This document shows, in pieces, positions 17,861 to 26,308 of a stretch of DNA of 64,000 nucleotides (its first letter is position 1; every line of letters begins with the position of its first letter). The notes under the pieces are model-generated. The model worked only from the letters and a program-made list of their open reading frames with translations. It was not told the origin of the DNA and did not search any database. Where the stretch lies: the NCBI RefSeq assembly GCF_030297175.1, contig NZ_AP028070.1, positions 2,728,001 through 2,792,000 of the forward strand, read 5' to 3'. The position numbers and the translations under genes were made by a program. Source of the DNA: Marinobacter sp. LA51. GTDB lineage: Bacteria > Pseudomonadota > Gammaproteobacteria > Pseudomonadales > Oleiphilaceae.

Positions 17861-19159
17861 ATGCTTGAACGACTGTTCCAACTCCAGGCCCACGGCACCA
17901 CTGTTCGTAAAGAACTGGTTGCGGGCGTAACCACTTTCCTGACCATGGCCTACATCATTGTGGTCAACCCCAGCATCCTGTCGTCGACCGGCATGGATTT
18001 TGGTGCTGTGTTTGTCGCCACCTGCCTGGCGGCCACCATCGGAACCCTGATCATGGGCCTTTGGGCCAACTACCCCATCGCCCTGGCTCCCGGCATGGGC
18101 CTGAACGCCTTTTTCTCATTCACCGTGGTCGGCAGCATGGGTTACAGCTGGCAGGTCGCGCTTGGTGCGGTTTTCCTCTCAGGTGTCATCTTCTTCCTGC
18201 TCAGCATCCTGAAGGTGCGCGAGTGGATCATCAACAGCATTCCGATGTCCCTGCGTTTCGGTATTTCTGCCGGTATCGGCTTCTTCCTGGCGCTAATCGC
18301 CCTGAAAAACGCCGGCATCGTGGTGGATAACCCAGCCACACTGGTCGGCATGGGTGACATCAAGGTTGCTGAAAGCCTGCTGTTCTTCGGTGGCTTTGTC
18401 CTGATCTGTGCGTTGTCGTTCCGGCGTGTTACCGGTGCCGTTATGATCGGCATCATTGCCATCACCGGTATTTCCATGATGCTCGGTATGGTTGAGTACA
18501 ACGGGTTTGTGTCCGCCCCGCCGAGCCTGGCACCGACATTCATGCAGCTGGACATCGCCGGTGCCCTGAACGTTGGCATGATCAGCATTGTCTTCGCGTT
18601 CCTGTTTGTTGACCTGTTCGACACCTCGGGCACACTGATCGGTGCCGCTCAGCGCGGTGGTCTGCTGGACAAAAACGGCAAATTGCCACGCCTGGGCCGC
18701 GCCCTGATGTCCGATTCGGTCGCCACCATGTCCGGCGCCGCCATGGGCACCTCCACCACCACCAGCTACATTGAATCCACGGCCGGGATCTCCGCCGGTG
18801 GCCGCACCGGCCTGACTGCCGTGGTCGTCGCTGCCCTGTTCCTGGCCTGCCTGCTGTTGTCACCGATTGCCAGCATTATCCCGGCTTACGCCACAGCACC
18901 GGCATTGATGTACGTAGCCGTGCTCATGACCAGCGGTCTGAAGCTCGTGGACTGGGACGACATCACCGATGCCGCACCGGCTGTCGTGACGGCACTGATG
19001 ATGCCGCTGACCTTCTCCATCGCAAATGGCATCGCCATGGGTTTCATCACCTATGCCATCGTGAAAGCCCTGAGTGGCCGCTGGTCTGACCTGAACGCCA
19101 GCGTCATTACCATTGCCGTGGTATTCGTCCTGAAATTCATTTTCCTGGATGCGGCGTAA
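17861..19159 (+). CDS. NCS2-family purine permease (AzgA/GhxP-like)
   Basis: 432 residues with about 12-14 membrane segments. It carries the AzgA-type features G-V-T-T-F-L-T-M-A-Y near residue 25, N-P-S-I-L, and D-L-F-D-T-S-G-T near 248, which distinguish hypoxanthine/guanine/adenine symporters from uracil permeases. It is 30 bases upstream of apt in the same direction, so uptake of a free purine base is coupled to its phosphoribosylation. Adenine, guanine or hypoxanthine preference cannot be told here. Confidence 0.85.
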   Translation: MLERLFQLQAHGTTVRKELVAGVTTFLTMAYIIVVNPSILSSTGMDFGAVFVATCLAATIGTLIMGLWANYPIALAPGMGLNAFFSFTVVGSMGYSWQVALGAVFLSGVIFFLLSILKVREWIINSIPMSLRFGISAGIGFFLALIALKNAGIVVDNPATLVGMGDIKVAESLLFFGGFVLICALSFRRVTGAVMIGIIAITGISMMLGMVEYNGFVSAPPSLAPTFMQLDIAGALNVGMISIVFAFLFVDLFDTSGTLIGAAQRGGLLDKNGKLPRLGRALMSDSVATMSGAAMGTSTTTSYIESTAGISAGGRTGLTAVVVAALFLACLLLSPIASIIPAYATAPALMYVAVLMTSGLKLVDWDDITDAAPAVVTALMMPLTFSIANGIAMGFITYAIVKALSGRWSDLNASVITIAVVFVLKFIFLDAA

Positions 19160-19189
19160 GCCGCATCCTGAGTCATCACCGGATCTGTC

Positions 19190-19732
19190 ATGGATTACTT
19201 CTCTGAAAGCATCAAAAAGGCGATTCGCACTGTGCCGGACTGGCCCAAGCCCGGCGTAGCGTTTCGCGACATCACCACGGTCCTGCAGGACAAGACCGCG
19301 TTTCGTAAGCTGATTGATGCCTTTGTCCACCGCTATCACGGCCATGAAATCGATGCCGTGGCTGCTGTCGATGCCCGCGGCTTTATCATTGGTTCGGCCC
19401 TGGCCTACGAGCTGAACGCCTCCCTGGTCCTGGTGCGGAAGAAGGGCAAGCTGCCGTTCGACACCCTGGTCGAAGACTACGAGCTTGAATACGGCAACGC
19501 CTCCGTTGAGCTGCATAAAGACGCCTTCAAACCCGGTGACAAGGTGGTCCTCGTTGACGACCTGATCGCCACCGGCGGTACCATGCTGGCCGCCACCCGC
19601 CTGATTCGCCGGATTGGCGCGGAGATCGTGGAAGTGGCGGCGATGATAGACCTGCCCGACCTCGGCGGCTCCCGAAAGCTGCAGGAAGATGGGCTTCAGG
19701 TTTATACTGTCTGCTCATTCGACGGAGAATAA
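19190..19732 (+). CDS. apt: Adenine phosphoribosyltransferase
   Basis: 180 residues, the normal length for Apt. The PRPP-binding motif [13 protein letters not shown] lies near residues 118-130; the N-terminal F-R-D-I-T-T and A-R-G-F-I-I-G segments are typical. Converts adenine and PRPP to AMP in purine salvage. It follows the purine permease gene closely and is 24 bases before the FAA hydrolase gene. Confidence 0.93.
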   Translation: MDYFSESIKKAIRTVPDWPKPGVAFRDITTVLQDKTAFRKLIDAFVHRYHGHEIDAVAAVDARGFIIGSALAYELNASLVLVRKKGKLPFDTLVEDYELEYGNASVELHKDAFKPGDKVVLVDDLIATGGTMLAATRLIRRIGAEIVEVAAMIDLPDLGGSRKLQEDGLQVYTVCSFDGE

Positions 19733-19756
19733 ACTGACAGCGCACGGGAGGCGGTT

Positions 19757-20419
19757 ATGCAGGACTACCAACATCACTGGAAAGATGGCACACCCGTGCA
19801 CTTGCCTCTGGGCAAGATTGTCTGCATCGGCCGCAACTACGCTGAACACGCCCGGGAACTGAACAACCCAGTTCCGGATGAGCCGTTGCTGTTTATCAAA
19901 CCCTCGACAGCAGCGGTACACATCACCCGGCCGTTGGCCGTGCCCCACGATCGTGGCGAGGTTCATTACGAGGCCGAGCTGGCCGTTCTGATTGGCCGGC
20001 CACTGACCAACGCCTCCGCCAGCGAAGCGGAAACGGCCATCCTTGGCTACGGCATGGCCCTGGATCTGACGCTGCGAGATATCCAGAGCAAACTGAAAGA
20101 GAAAGGCCACCCCTGGGAACGGGCCAAATCCTTTGACGGAGCGTGCCCGCTCTCTCCGTTCGTCGCTGCCGACAAGCTGCATAAAGACCATATCCAGTTC
20201 ACCCTGGATATCGACGGCGAGCGGCGCCAGACCGGCGACAGCCGCGAAATGCTCAACCCCATCGTGCCTCTGATTGCCCACATCAGCAGCCAGTTCAGCC
20301 TGCTACCGGGTGACATCGTACTGACCGGAACCCCCAAGGGCGTCGGCCCGCTGCAAATCGGCCAAACCCTGTCTCTCGAACTGGAAGACCTGCTGTTCGT
20401 CGAAACCAAAGTGGTTTAA
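19757..20419 (+). CDS. Fumarylacetoacetate hydrolase-family protein
   Basis: 220 residues covering a single FAA hydrolase domain. Visible signatures are G-R-N-Y-A-E-H near residue 26, the metal-binding E-V-H-Y-E-A-E-L near 72 and G-T-P-K-G-V-G near 195. Members include acylpyruvases, oxaloacetate tautomerase/decarboxylase and hydroxymuconate isomerases (YcgM type), so the substrate is left open. AGG (CACGGGAGG) precedes the ATG. Confidence 0.83.
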   Translation: MQDYQHHWKDGTPVHLPLGKIVCIGRNYAEHARELNNPVPDEPLLFIKPSTAAVHITRPLAVPHDRGEVHYEAELAVLIGRPLTNASASEAETAILGYGMALDLTLRDIQSKLKEKGHPWERAKSFDGACPLSPFVAADKLHKDHIQFTLDIDGERRQTGDSREMLNPIVPLIAHISSQFSLLPGDIVLTGTPKGVGPLQIGQTLSLELEDLLFVETKVV

Positions 20420-20466
20420 CGTTTGGCGTGAGCAAACTTATCTCCGGTTGAGGACGTACAACCTGC

Positions 20467-21780
20467 ATGGCAAAAAAACCGGTAACTTCCCGTAGTGGTC
20501 GATTTCTGAAACTCGCAGGCATGACGGCTTCCGTGGCTGGGCAATACGCCGGTCAGCGGGCGCGCCGCATATTCCGGAGCGAGAACGACGACGGCGCGCA
20601 AAGCGAAAGCTATACCCGCATGGCCGGGCATATAGCCGACACGCTGGGTGAGCTCAAGGGCGCGGTCATGAAAGTGGGCCAGATCGCCTCACAGACCCAG
20701 GATTTCCTGCCCAAGGAATTTTCCGACGCCCTGCAAACCCTGCAGAAAGAAGCGCCGCCGATGCCGTTCCCGGTGATCGTCGAGCAGATCGAAACCGAAC
20801 TGGGCAAGTCCATTGCCGAGTTGTTCGAATACCTTCAGGAGAAGCCCTACGCTGCGGCGTCCATCGGACAGGTCCATCGCGCCCGCCTGCACGACGGCAC
20901 CGACGTTATCGTTAAAGTGCAGTACCCCGGCGTGGACGATTCCTGCGATTCCGACCTGAAGCAATTGCGCCTGGCATTGAAACTGGGCGGCCTGCTGAAA
21001 ATGCCCAAGGAAGCAGTCGACCAGCTATTCGGAGAGATTCGTGAGCGGCTGAAGGAAGAGCTGGATTACGTCAACGAAGCGGACAATCTGCGGCTGTTCC
21101 GGAAATTCCATGAGAAAGACGACTGGATCATTATCCCCGATGTGATCGACAGTCATTCCAGCCGCCGGGTTCTGACACTGGAACTGGTGGAGGGAGATCA
21201 CGTTAGTGAAGTGACACCCGCGCGCTACGATCAGGACACCATCAACCTGATTGGCCACCGCATCTTTACCACCATGGCCGACCAGTTGTTTCGCTTCCAG
21301 TGCATCCACGGTGACCCCCACGCCGGCAACTTTGCCTACCGGCCGGACGGCTCGATCATCCTGTACGATTTCGGCTGCGTTAAGAAGCTAAAACCCGAAA
21401 TCATCAAATCCTACCGTCAGGCCCTAGTCGCCGCTTTGCAGGAAGACTATCAGGCCCTGGACCGCCACCTGATTGCCTTGGGCGCCCGGGTGGAAAGCCA
21501 GCCAGCGGTGGACGAAGCCTATTACGCCATGTGGCGGGACATTCTCATTGTTCCGTTCGAGCAGGAAGAACCCTACGACTTCGCGGAAGCGGACCTGCAC
21601 CAGCGCGTGGCCGCCAAGACCAGCACGGTGTTCAAATACCTGGAGTATTTCAAACCGCCAGTGGAGAGCATCTTCATTGACCGGATGATTGCCGGGCATT
21701 ACTGGATGCTGAAGCGGCTGGGCGTGCAGGCAGCGTTCCGCTCCGAGCTGGAAAAGTACCTGGAAACTACGCTCGACTGA
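20467..21780 (+). CDS. ABC1/UbiB-family atypical kinase
   Basis: 437 residues with the hallmarks of the ABC1 (ADCK/UbiB) protein-kinase-like family: the K-x-G-Q motif (M-K-V-G-Q) near residue 68, the alanine-rich loop A-A-A-S-I-G-Q-V near 133, the V-K-V-Q-Y-P lysine, H-G-D-P-H-A-G-N near 280 and Y-D-F-G metal-binding near 300. It lacks the C-terminal membrane helices of UbiB, so it is the shorter soluble type whose members act in lipid or quinone metabolism. The exact role is unknown. Confidence 0.83.
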   Translation: MAKKPVTSRSGRFLKLAGMTASVAGQYAGQRARRIFRSENDDGAQSESYTRMAGHIADTLGELKGAVMKVGQIASQTQDFLPKEFSDALQTLQKEAPPMPFPVIVEQIETELGKSIAELFEYLQEKPYAAASIGQVHRARLHDGTDVIVKVQYPGVDDSCDSDLKQLRLALKLGGLLKMPKEAVDQLFGEIRERLKEELDYVNEADNLRLFRKFHEKDDWIIIPDVIDSHSSRRVLTLELVEGDHVSEVTPARYDQDTINLIGHRIFTTMADQLFRFQCIHGDPHAGNFAYRPDGSIILYDFGCVKKLKPEIIKSYRQALVAALQEDYQALDRHLIALGARVESQPAVDEAYYAMWRDILIVPFEQEEPYDFAEADLHQRVAAKTSTVFKYLEYFKPPVESIFIDRMIAGHYWMLKRLGVQAAFRSELEKYLETTLD

Positions 21781-21787
21781 GCCACAA

Positions 21788-22267
21788 TCAGAAATAGCCA
21801 ACGAAGCGCCCCAGCACAAGCACCAGCAGCCACACCGCGAGGGACACCAGCGCACCGGCCCGCAGCGCCGGACTGACAGGCCCTTCGACCGCACCCGGGG
21901 CGTACCGGGCCATAATCACCAAGATATTCACCAGTCCAAGCAGCAGCACCAGCAGCTTGGCACGAAACCAGATCGACTCCAGATACTCGGTGGCCCGGGT
22001 GATGAACATCAGGCTGCCGGTGGTCACTGCCAATGCCAGGCCGACGGCCGCCGTCATCCTCAGTACCCGCCAGAATGGCTGCAGCGGCAGGCTCGACCAG
22101 AGCCCCAGCAACTTCAGATCCAGGGGAATAATGCCGCCCACCAACAACGCAATACCAAGAATGTGCCCGGCATTGATCAGCGGGTACCACCAAACCGACC
22201 CGGCAAGGGCTTGCGCCAGCGCACTCTGCTCCAGGATAACCGCAAACTCTGCCACTTCCTCTGCCAT
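21788..22267 (-). CDS. Four-helix inner-membrane protein (DUF6644/CopD-like)
   Basis: 159 residues from the ATG at 22267 (a TTG lies two codons upstream). Four hydrophobic segments are evident at about 28-50, 65-85, 100-120 and 132-155, with a conserved-looking H-I-L-G-I-A-L near residue 32. The arrangement resembles small membrane proteins annotated as DUF6644 or CopD-like. It lies 15 bases downstream of a periplasmic DUF6152 gene, and the two families are commonly paired, so they probably act together, perhaps in metal handling. Function is not established. Confidence 0.6.
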   Translation of the reverse strand: MAEEVAEFAVILEQSALAQALAGSVWWYPLINAGHILGIALLVGGIIPLDLKLLGLWSSLPLQPFWRVLRMTAAVGLALAVTTGSLMFITRATEYLESIWFRAKLLVLLLGLVNILVIMARYAPGAVEGPVSPALRAGALVSLAVWLLVLVLGRFVGYF

Positions 22268-22282
22268 GGACAATCAGCAGTC

Positions 22283-22663
22283 TCAGGACGAACGATCTGG
22301 GTATAGATTGTAATCTTTGCCATCAATGACGATGCGCTCCGCCTTGACCAGGCGTTCGTCCGCTTTGGCGGACTTGTGGCCATGAACGGTGATTTCGCGC
22401 CCCTCGGACAGCAGCTCGTCGGTGAGTCCCGCACGCTGATTGCGCCACGGCTGCCCCACTTCAATCAGCCACTCCTTGCCATCGACACTCAGCGTTACCT
22501 CACCGTGGGGGTTACCCAGGCGTTTAGCGACAATAATGCCGGTGATTTCAAACTCCTGATCCGTAGCCCAGCCCCAGCCATGGTGCGCCATTGCCGGAAC
22601 TGAACTCAGGATCAGGATAAGAGGAAGTAAAAACCACAGAATCGAACGTGTTGAAGACCACAT
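22283..22663 (-). CDS. Periplasmic DUF6152-family protein
   Basis: 126 residues with a signal peptide (about 1-26, ending P-A-M-A) and a mature N-terminus beginning H-H-G-W. The remainder is a small beta-rich domain with N-P-H-G-E and G-K-E-W-L-I segments typical of DUF6152. A GAGGGG ribosome site precedes the ATG. The adjacent membrane protein gene follows in the same direction. No enzymatic motif is visible; the histidines suggest possible metal binding, which is only a guess. Confidence 0.65.
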   Translation of the reverse strand: MWSSTRSILWFLLPLILILSSVPAMAHHGWGWATDQEFEITGIIVAKRLGNPHGEVTLSVDGKEWLIEVGQPWRNQRAGLTDELLSEGREITVHGHKSAKADERLVKAERIVIDGKDYNLYPDRSS

Positions 22664-22740
22664 GATGCGCCCCTCGCATTCAGCCTTTGCCTGAGATTAG
22701 TACAGGCACTGCTGATGGGACAGCTCGACCGAAAACGGGT

Positions 22741-23418
22741 TCAGTCGAGATTGGCAACCCACTCGGCAACACCTTCACAGGCACCCTTCTGGATAAAGCG
22801 GGCCCGGGACACGGACGGAGGCTCGGCCGGGTCCACAACAGTGACGGGAACTCCCGGCTCCACTTCATAGACCAGGCCGGCGGCCGGATAAACCTGAAGC
22901 GAAGTGCCGACAATCAGCAGATGATCGGCGGTACGAACCATTTCGGCCGCAGCATCCAGCATCGGCACTTCTTCACCGAACCAGACAATGTGAGGCCGCA
23001 GCTGGGCACCGCGCTCGCAGATTTCGCCCGGCTGGATGTCGCGATAGCCGATGTCGTAAACCAGTTCCGGGTGCTGGGAGCTGCGGGCTTTGGTGAGTTC
23101 GCCGTGGAGGTGAATAACATTGCTCGAGCCACCGCGCTCGTGCAGGTCATCAACGTTCTGGGTGACGATGGTTACCCGGTAGCGTGACTCCAGTTCCGCC
23201 AGCAACCGGTGGGCCTGGTTGGGCTGGGCAGATTCCAACTGCCGGCGGCGGTCGTTGTAGAACCGCAGCACCAGCTCCTGGTTACGGGCAAATGCCTCCG
23301 GTGTCGCCACATCGTAGACACTGTGCTCCTCCCACAAGCCCCCGTTATCCCGGAAGGTGGAGAGACCACTTTCGGCGCTGATGCCTGCGCCGGTCAGGAC
23401 CACGACGTGATCGCGCAT
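22741..23418 (-). CDS. cobB: SIR2-family NAD-dependent protein deacylase lacking zinc cysteines
   Basis: 225 residues with the sirtuin Rossmann core: G-A-G-I-S-A-E-S-G near residue 10, T-Q-N-V-D near 94, catalytic histidine in I-H-L-H-G near 110 and G-T-S-L-Q-V-Y near 180. The Y-x-x-R pair (F-Y-N-D-R-R) typical of class III desuccinylases is present. The usual four zinc-binding cysteines are missing: only one cysteine is left in that segment before P-H-I-V-W-F-G-E. The start overlaps the end of the upstream D-2-hydroxyglutarate dehydrogenase gene, so the two are coupled. Confidence 0.83.
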   Translation of the reverse strand: MRDHVVVLTGAGISAESGLSTFRDNGGLWEEHSVYDVATPEAFARNQELVLRFYNDRRRQLESAQPNQAHRLLAELESRYRVTIVTQNVDDLHERGGSSNVIHLHGELTKARSSQHPELVYDIGYRDIQPGEICERGAQLRPHIVWFGEEVPMLDAAAEMVRTADHLLIVGTSLQVYPAAGLVYEVEPGVPVTVVDPAEPPSVSRARFIQKGACEGVAEWVANLD

Positions 23419-24821
23419 CAGTCGAAGATCTTGCCAGGGTTGATAACGCCATTAGGGTCAAAGACCTGCTTGATCGCCTTCATGTAGGCAATTTCGGCCT
23501 CGCTGCGGGTGTAATGCAAATACGGCTTCTTGGTCATGCCCACGCCGTGTTCGGCGGAAACACTGCCCTCATAACGCTCAACAATCTCAAACACCCACTT
23601 GTTGACCTGCTGGCACTTCTCGAAAAAGTCCTCATTGGCCATGTCCTCGGGTTTCAGGATGTTCAGGTGTAGATTGCCGTCGCCAATGTGGCCAAACCAG
23701 ATGATTTCGAAATCCGGGTAATGCTTGGTCACCACCTCGTCGATTTCGGTCAGGAAGCCCGGCACCTTGGACACCACCACGGAGATGTCGTTTTTATAGG
23801 GCGTGCGCGGCGCGATGGACTCGGAGATCCGCTCCCGCAGCTGCCACAGGTTCTGGGCCTGGGTTTCGCTCTGGCTGATAACGCCATCCAGCACCCAGCC
23901 CTGCTCCACGCATTGCTCGAACAGGGCCATGGCATCGTCCATTACCTGGTCGGAAACGGCCTCGAACTCCAGCAGTGCGTAGTACGGCGCCTCGGTCTCG
24001 AACGGCGCCTGCACCTGGCCGTGGGCCAGCACATGCTGCATGGCCTGGTGCGAGAAGAATTCATAAGCGGTCAGATCGATCTGCTTCTGGAAGGTCTGCA
24101 ACACGTCCATGGTGTTGGTGAGGTCGTTGAGGCCCAGCACCAGCACGGTCAGGTTGTCCGGCTGACGGGTCAGCTTCATGGTGGCTTCGGTAATGAAGCC
24201 CAGGGTGCCTTCCGCACCAATGAACAGGTGGCGCAGATCGTAACCGGTATTGTTCTTTTCCAGATCCTTGTTCAGTTCCAGGATATCGCCCTTACCGGTC
24301 ACCACTTTCAGCCCCGCCACCCAGTCGCGGCTCATGCCGTAGCGGATCACCTTGATACCACCGGCGTTGGTGGACAGGTTGCCACCGAGCTGACTGGAAC
24401 CTGCCGAGGCGAAGTCCACCGGATAATACAAACCGTTCTCTTCGGCCAGATTCTGCAGCTGTTCGGTGACCACGCCCGCCTGGCAGTGCACGGTGCGATC
24501 GCTGGCGTTGAATTCCAGGACCTGGTTCATGTTGTCGAATGCCACAACCACTTCGCCATTGGCCGCCACCGCGCCGGCGCTCAAACCTGTACGACCACCC
24601 GACGGCACCAGCGCCACCTGATTTTCATTGGCAAACCGCACCAGCGCCTGCACCTGCTCGGTGGTTTTCGGCAGCACAATGGCGGTGGGCTTGGGTGGGT
24701 AGATCTTGGTCCAATCCTTACCATAAGCCTGAAGATCGTCAGGATCGGTCAGCACCTTGCCGGCATGGTCACCGGTGGCAATCAACTCTTTCAGGGAGGC
24801 GATGATTTGTTCGGAATTCAT
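23418..24821 (-). CDS. FAD-binding D-2-hydroxyglutarate dehydrogenase (GlcD/D2HGDH family)
   Basis: 467 residues: FAD-binding PCMH domain with P-S-G-G-R-T-G-L near residue 76 and a C-terminal FAD-oxidase domain with G-H-I-G-D-G-N-L-H and E-H-G-V-G-M. The general family includes glycolate and D-lactate oxidases. The divergent neighbour is serA, and in Pseudomonas a D-2-hydroxyglutarate dehydrogenase encoded next to serA removes the D-2-hydroxyglutarate that SerA makes while driving serine synthesis. This synteny favours D2HGDH. It is cotranscribed with the sirtuin gene. Confidence 0.8.
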   Translation of the reverse strand: MNSEQIIASLKELIATGDHAGKVLTDPDDLQAYGKDWTKIYPPKPTAIVLPKTTEQVQALVRFANENQVALVPSGGRTGLSAGAVAANGEVVVAFDNMNQVLEFNASDRTVHCQAGVVTEQLQNLAEENGLYYPVDFASAGSSQLGGNLSTNAGGIKVIRYGMSRDWVAGLKVVTGKGDILELNKDLEKNNTGYDLRHLFIGAEGTLGFITEATMKLTRQPDNLTVLVLGLNDLTNTMDVLQTFQKQIDLTAYEFFSHQAMQHVLAHGQVQAPFETEAPYYALLEFEAVSDQVMDDAMALFEQCVEQGWVLDGVISQSETQAQNLWQLRERISESIAPRTPYKNDISVVVSKVPGFLTEIDEVVTKHYPDFEIIWFGHIGDGNLHLNILKPEDMANEDFFEKCQQVNKWVFEIVERYEGSVSAEHGVGMTKKPYLHYTRSEAEIAYMKAIKQVFDPNGVINPGKIFD

Positions 24822-24857
24822 GGATAAGTCAGTCTCGTCGAGGTTGGTCCGGGGACC

Positions 24858-24875
24858 GGTAACCCTGCGGTTACC
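24858..24875. repeat. Inverted repeat in the serA / D2HGDH divergent region
   Basis: GGTAACC (24858-24864) and GGTTACC (24869-24875) form a perfect 7-bp inverted repeat with a CTGC spacer, 37 bases before the dehydrogenase start and within the 192-base region shared with serA. It could be a regulator site or a leader hairpin. A TATCAT at 24927-24932 is a possible -10 for serA, without a good -35. Confidence 0.4.
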
Positions 24876-25013
24876 AAAGCCTTTTATTCAGGCAATCCGG
24901 CGCGCTGTGAAATTCTGCGTTTATGGTATCATACCGCCCCTGTTCTGTGAGCCAGCCCTGACGATCACTGGCCACAGGTCATTTCACGTGACGAAAGGTT
25001 CGGAAGCAAGCCC

Positions 25014-26243
25014 ATGTCAAATACGTCTCTCGAAAAGAGCAAAATCCGGATCCTGCTGCTGGAAGGCGTGCATCAATCTGCGATTGATACCCTGAATGCC
25101 GCAGGCTACACCAACATCGAATATCTGACTCACTCGCTGGCCGAGGAAGACCTGATTGAGAAGATTGCCGATGCGCACTTCGTTGGGATTCGTTCGCGCA
25201 CCCAACTGACTGAGAAAGTATTTGACGCTGCCAATAAGCTGGTAGCAGTGGGATGTTTCTGTATCGGTACCAACCAGGTGAACCTGCAGGCGGCTACCCG
25301 CCGCGGCATCGCCGTGTTTAACGCGCCGTTCTCCAACACCCGTAGTGTTGCCGAGCTGGTTCTTGCCCAAGCGATTCTGCTGCTGCGTGGCGTACCTGAG
25401 AAAAACGCCAAGGCGCACCGCGGTGAATGGCTGAAATCCGCCAAAGACAGCTATGAAATTCGCGGCAAGAAGCTGGGCATCATCGGCTACGGCAACATCG
25501 GTACCCAGTTCAGTGTCCTGGCCGAGGGCCTGGGCATGGACGTCTATTTCTACGACGTAGTTTCCAAACTGTCGATTGGTAACGCCACCCAAGTCGGCAC
25601 CCTTCAGGAACTGCTGAATATTTCCGATGTGGTGAGTCTGCACGTTCCGGAAACTCCGGCTACCAAGTACATGTTCAAGGCCGAGCAGTTCGCGCAGATG
25701 AAGCCGGGCTCCATCCTGATGAACGCGTCCCGCGGCACCGTGGTCGACATCGACGCCTGCGCCGATGCCCTGAAGAGCGGCAAGCTCCTGGGTGCGGCCA
25801 TCGACGTATTCCCGGTTGAGCCCAAGTCCAACACCGAAGAGTTTGTATCACCGCTGCGCGAGTTCGATAACGTGATCCTGACTCCGCACGTGGGCGGCTC
25901 CACCATTGAGGCACAGGAAAACATCGGCCGCGAAGTGGCTGAGAAGCTGGCCATGTACAGCGACAACGGCACCTCGGTATCTTCAGTAAACTTCCCGGAA
26001 GTAGCCCTGCCGTCACACCCGAACCAGCACCGTCTGCTGCACATTCACGAGAACGTGCCGGGCGTAATGTCCGAGATCAACCAGGTGTTCTCCGAGAATG
26101 GCATCAACGTGTGCGGCCAGTACCTGCAAACCAAGGAAGACATTGGTTACGTGGTCGTCGACGTGGACAAGGCCTACGGTGAGCTGGCGCTGGAGAAGCT
26201 ACTCCAGGTGAAGGGCACTATCCGCTGCCGCGTACTGTTCTAA
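25014..26243 (+). CDS. serA: D-3-phosphoglycerate dehydrogenase
   Basis: 409 residues, the length of Escherichia coli SerA. Substrate- and NAD-binding domains with G-I-I-G-Y-G-N-I-G-T-Q near residue 155, N-A-S-R-G near 240 and H-V-G-G-S-T near 290, then a C-terminal ACT domain (about 335-409) for serine feedback control. It oxidises 3-phosphoglycerate in the first step of serine synthesis and can reduce 2-oxoglutarate to D-2-hydroxyglutarate, which the divergent gene would recycle. Ends just before a strong terminator. Confidence 0.95.
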   Translation: MSNTSLEKSKIRILLLEGVHQSAIDTLNAAGYTNIEYLTHSLAEEDLIEKIADAHFVGIRSRTQLTEKVFDAANKLVAVGCFCIGTNQVNLQAATRRGIAVFNAPFSNTRSVAELVLAQAILLLRGVPEKNAKAHRGEWLKSAKDSYEIRGKKLGIIGYGNIGTQFSVLAEGLGMDVYFYDVVSKLSIGNATQVGTLQELLNISDVVSLHVPETPATKYMFKAEQFAQMKPGSILMNASRGTVVDIDACADALKSGKLLGAAIDVFPVEPKSNTEEFVSPLREFDNVILTPHVGGSTIEAQENIGREVAEKLAMYSDNGTSVSSVNFPEVALPSHPNQHRLLHIHENVPGVMSEINQVFSENGINVCGQYLQTKEDIGYVVVDVDKAYGELALEKLLQVKGTIRCRVLF

Positions 26244-26268
26244 CGCAAGCAGCAATGAACGGGTAGTA

Positions 26269-26298
26269 AAAACCGGGGCCGAGGCCCCGGTTTTTTTT
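26269..26298 (+). terminator. Bidirectional intrinsic terminator between serA and the subtilase gene
   Basis: GC-rich stem AACCGGGGCC (26271-26280) with GGCCCCGGTT (26283-26292) followed by eight T on the plus strand. A run of A before the stem supplies a T tract on the minus strand, so it should stop both serA and the convergent peptidase transcript. Confidence 0.88.
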
Positions 26299-26308
26299 GG
26301 CTTGCAGT

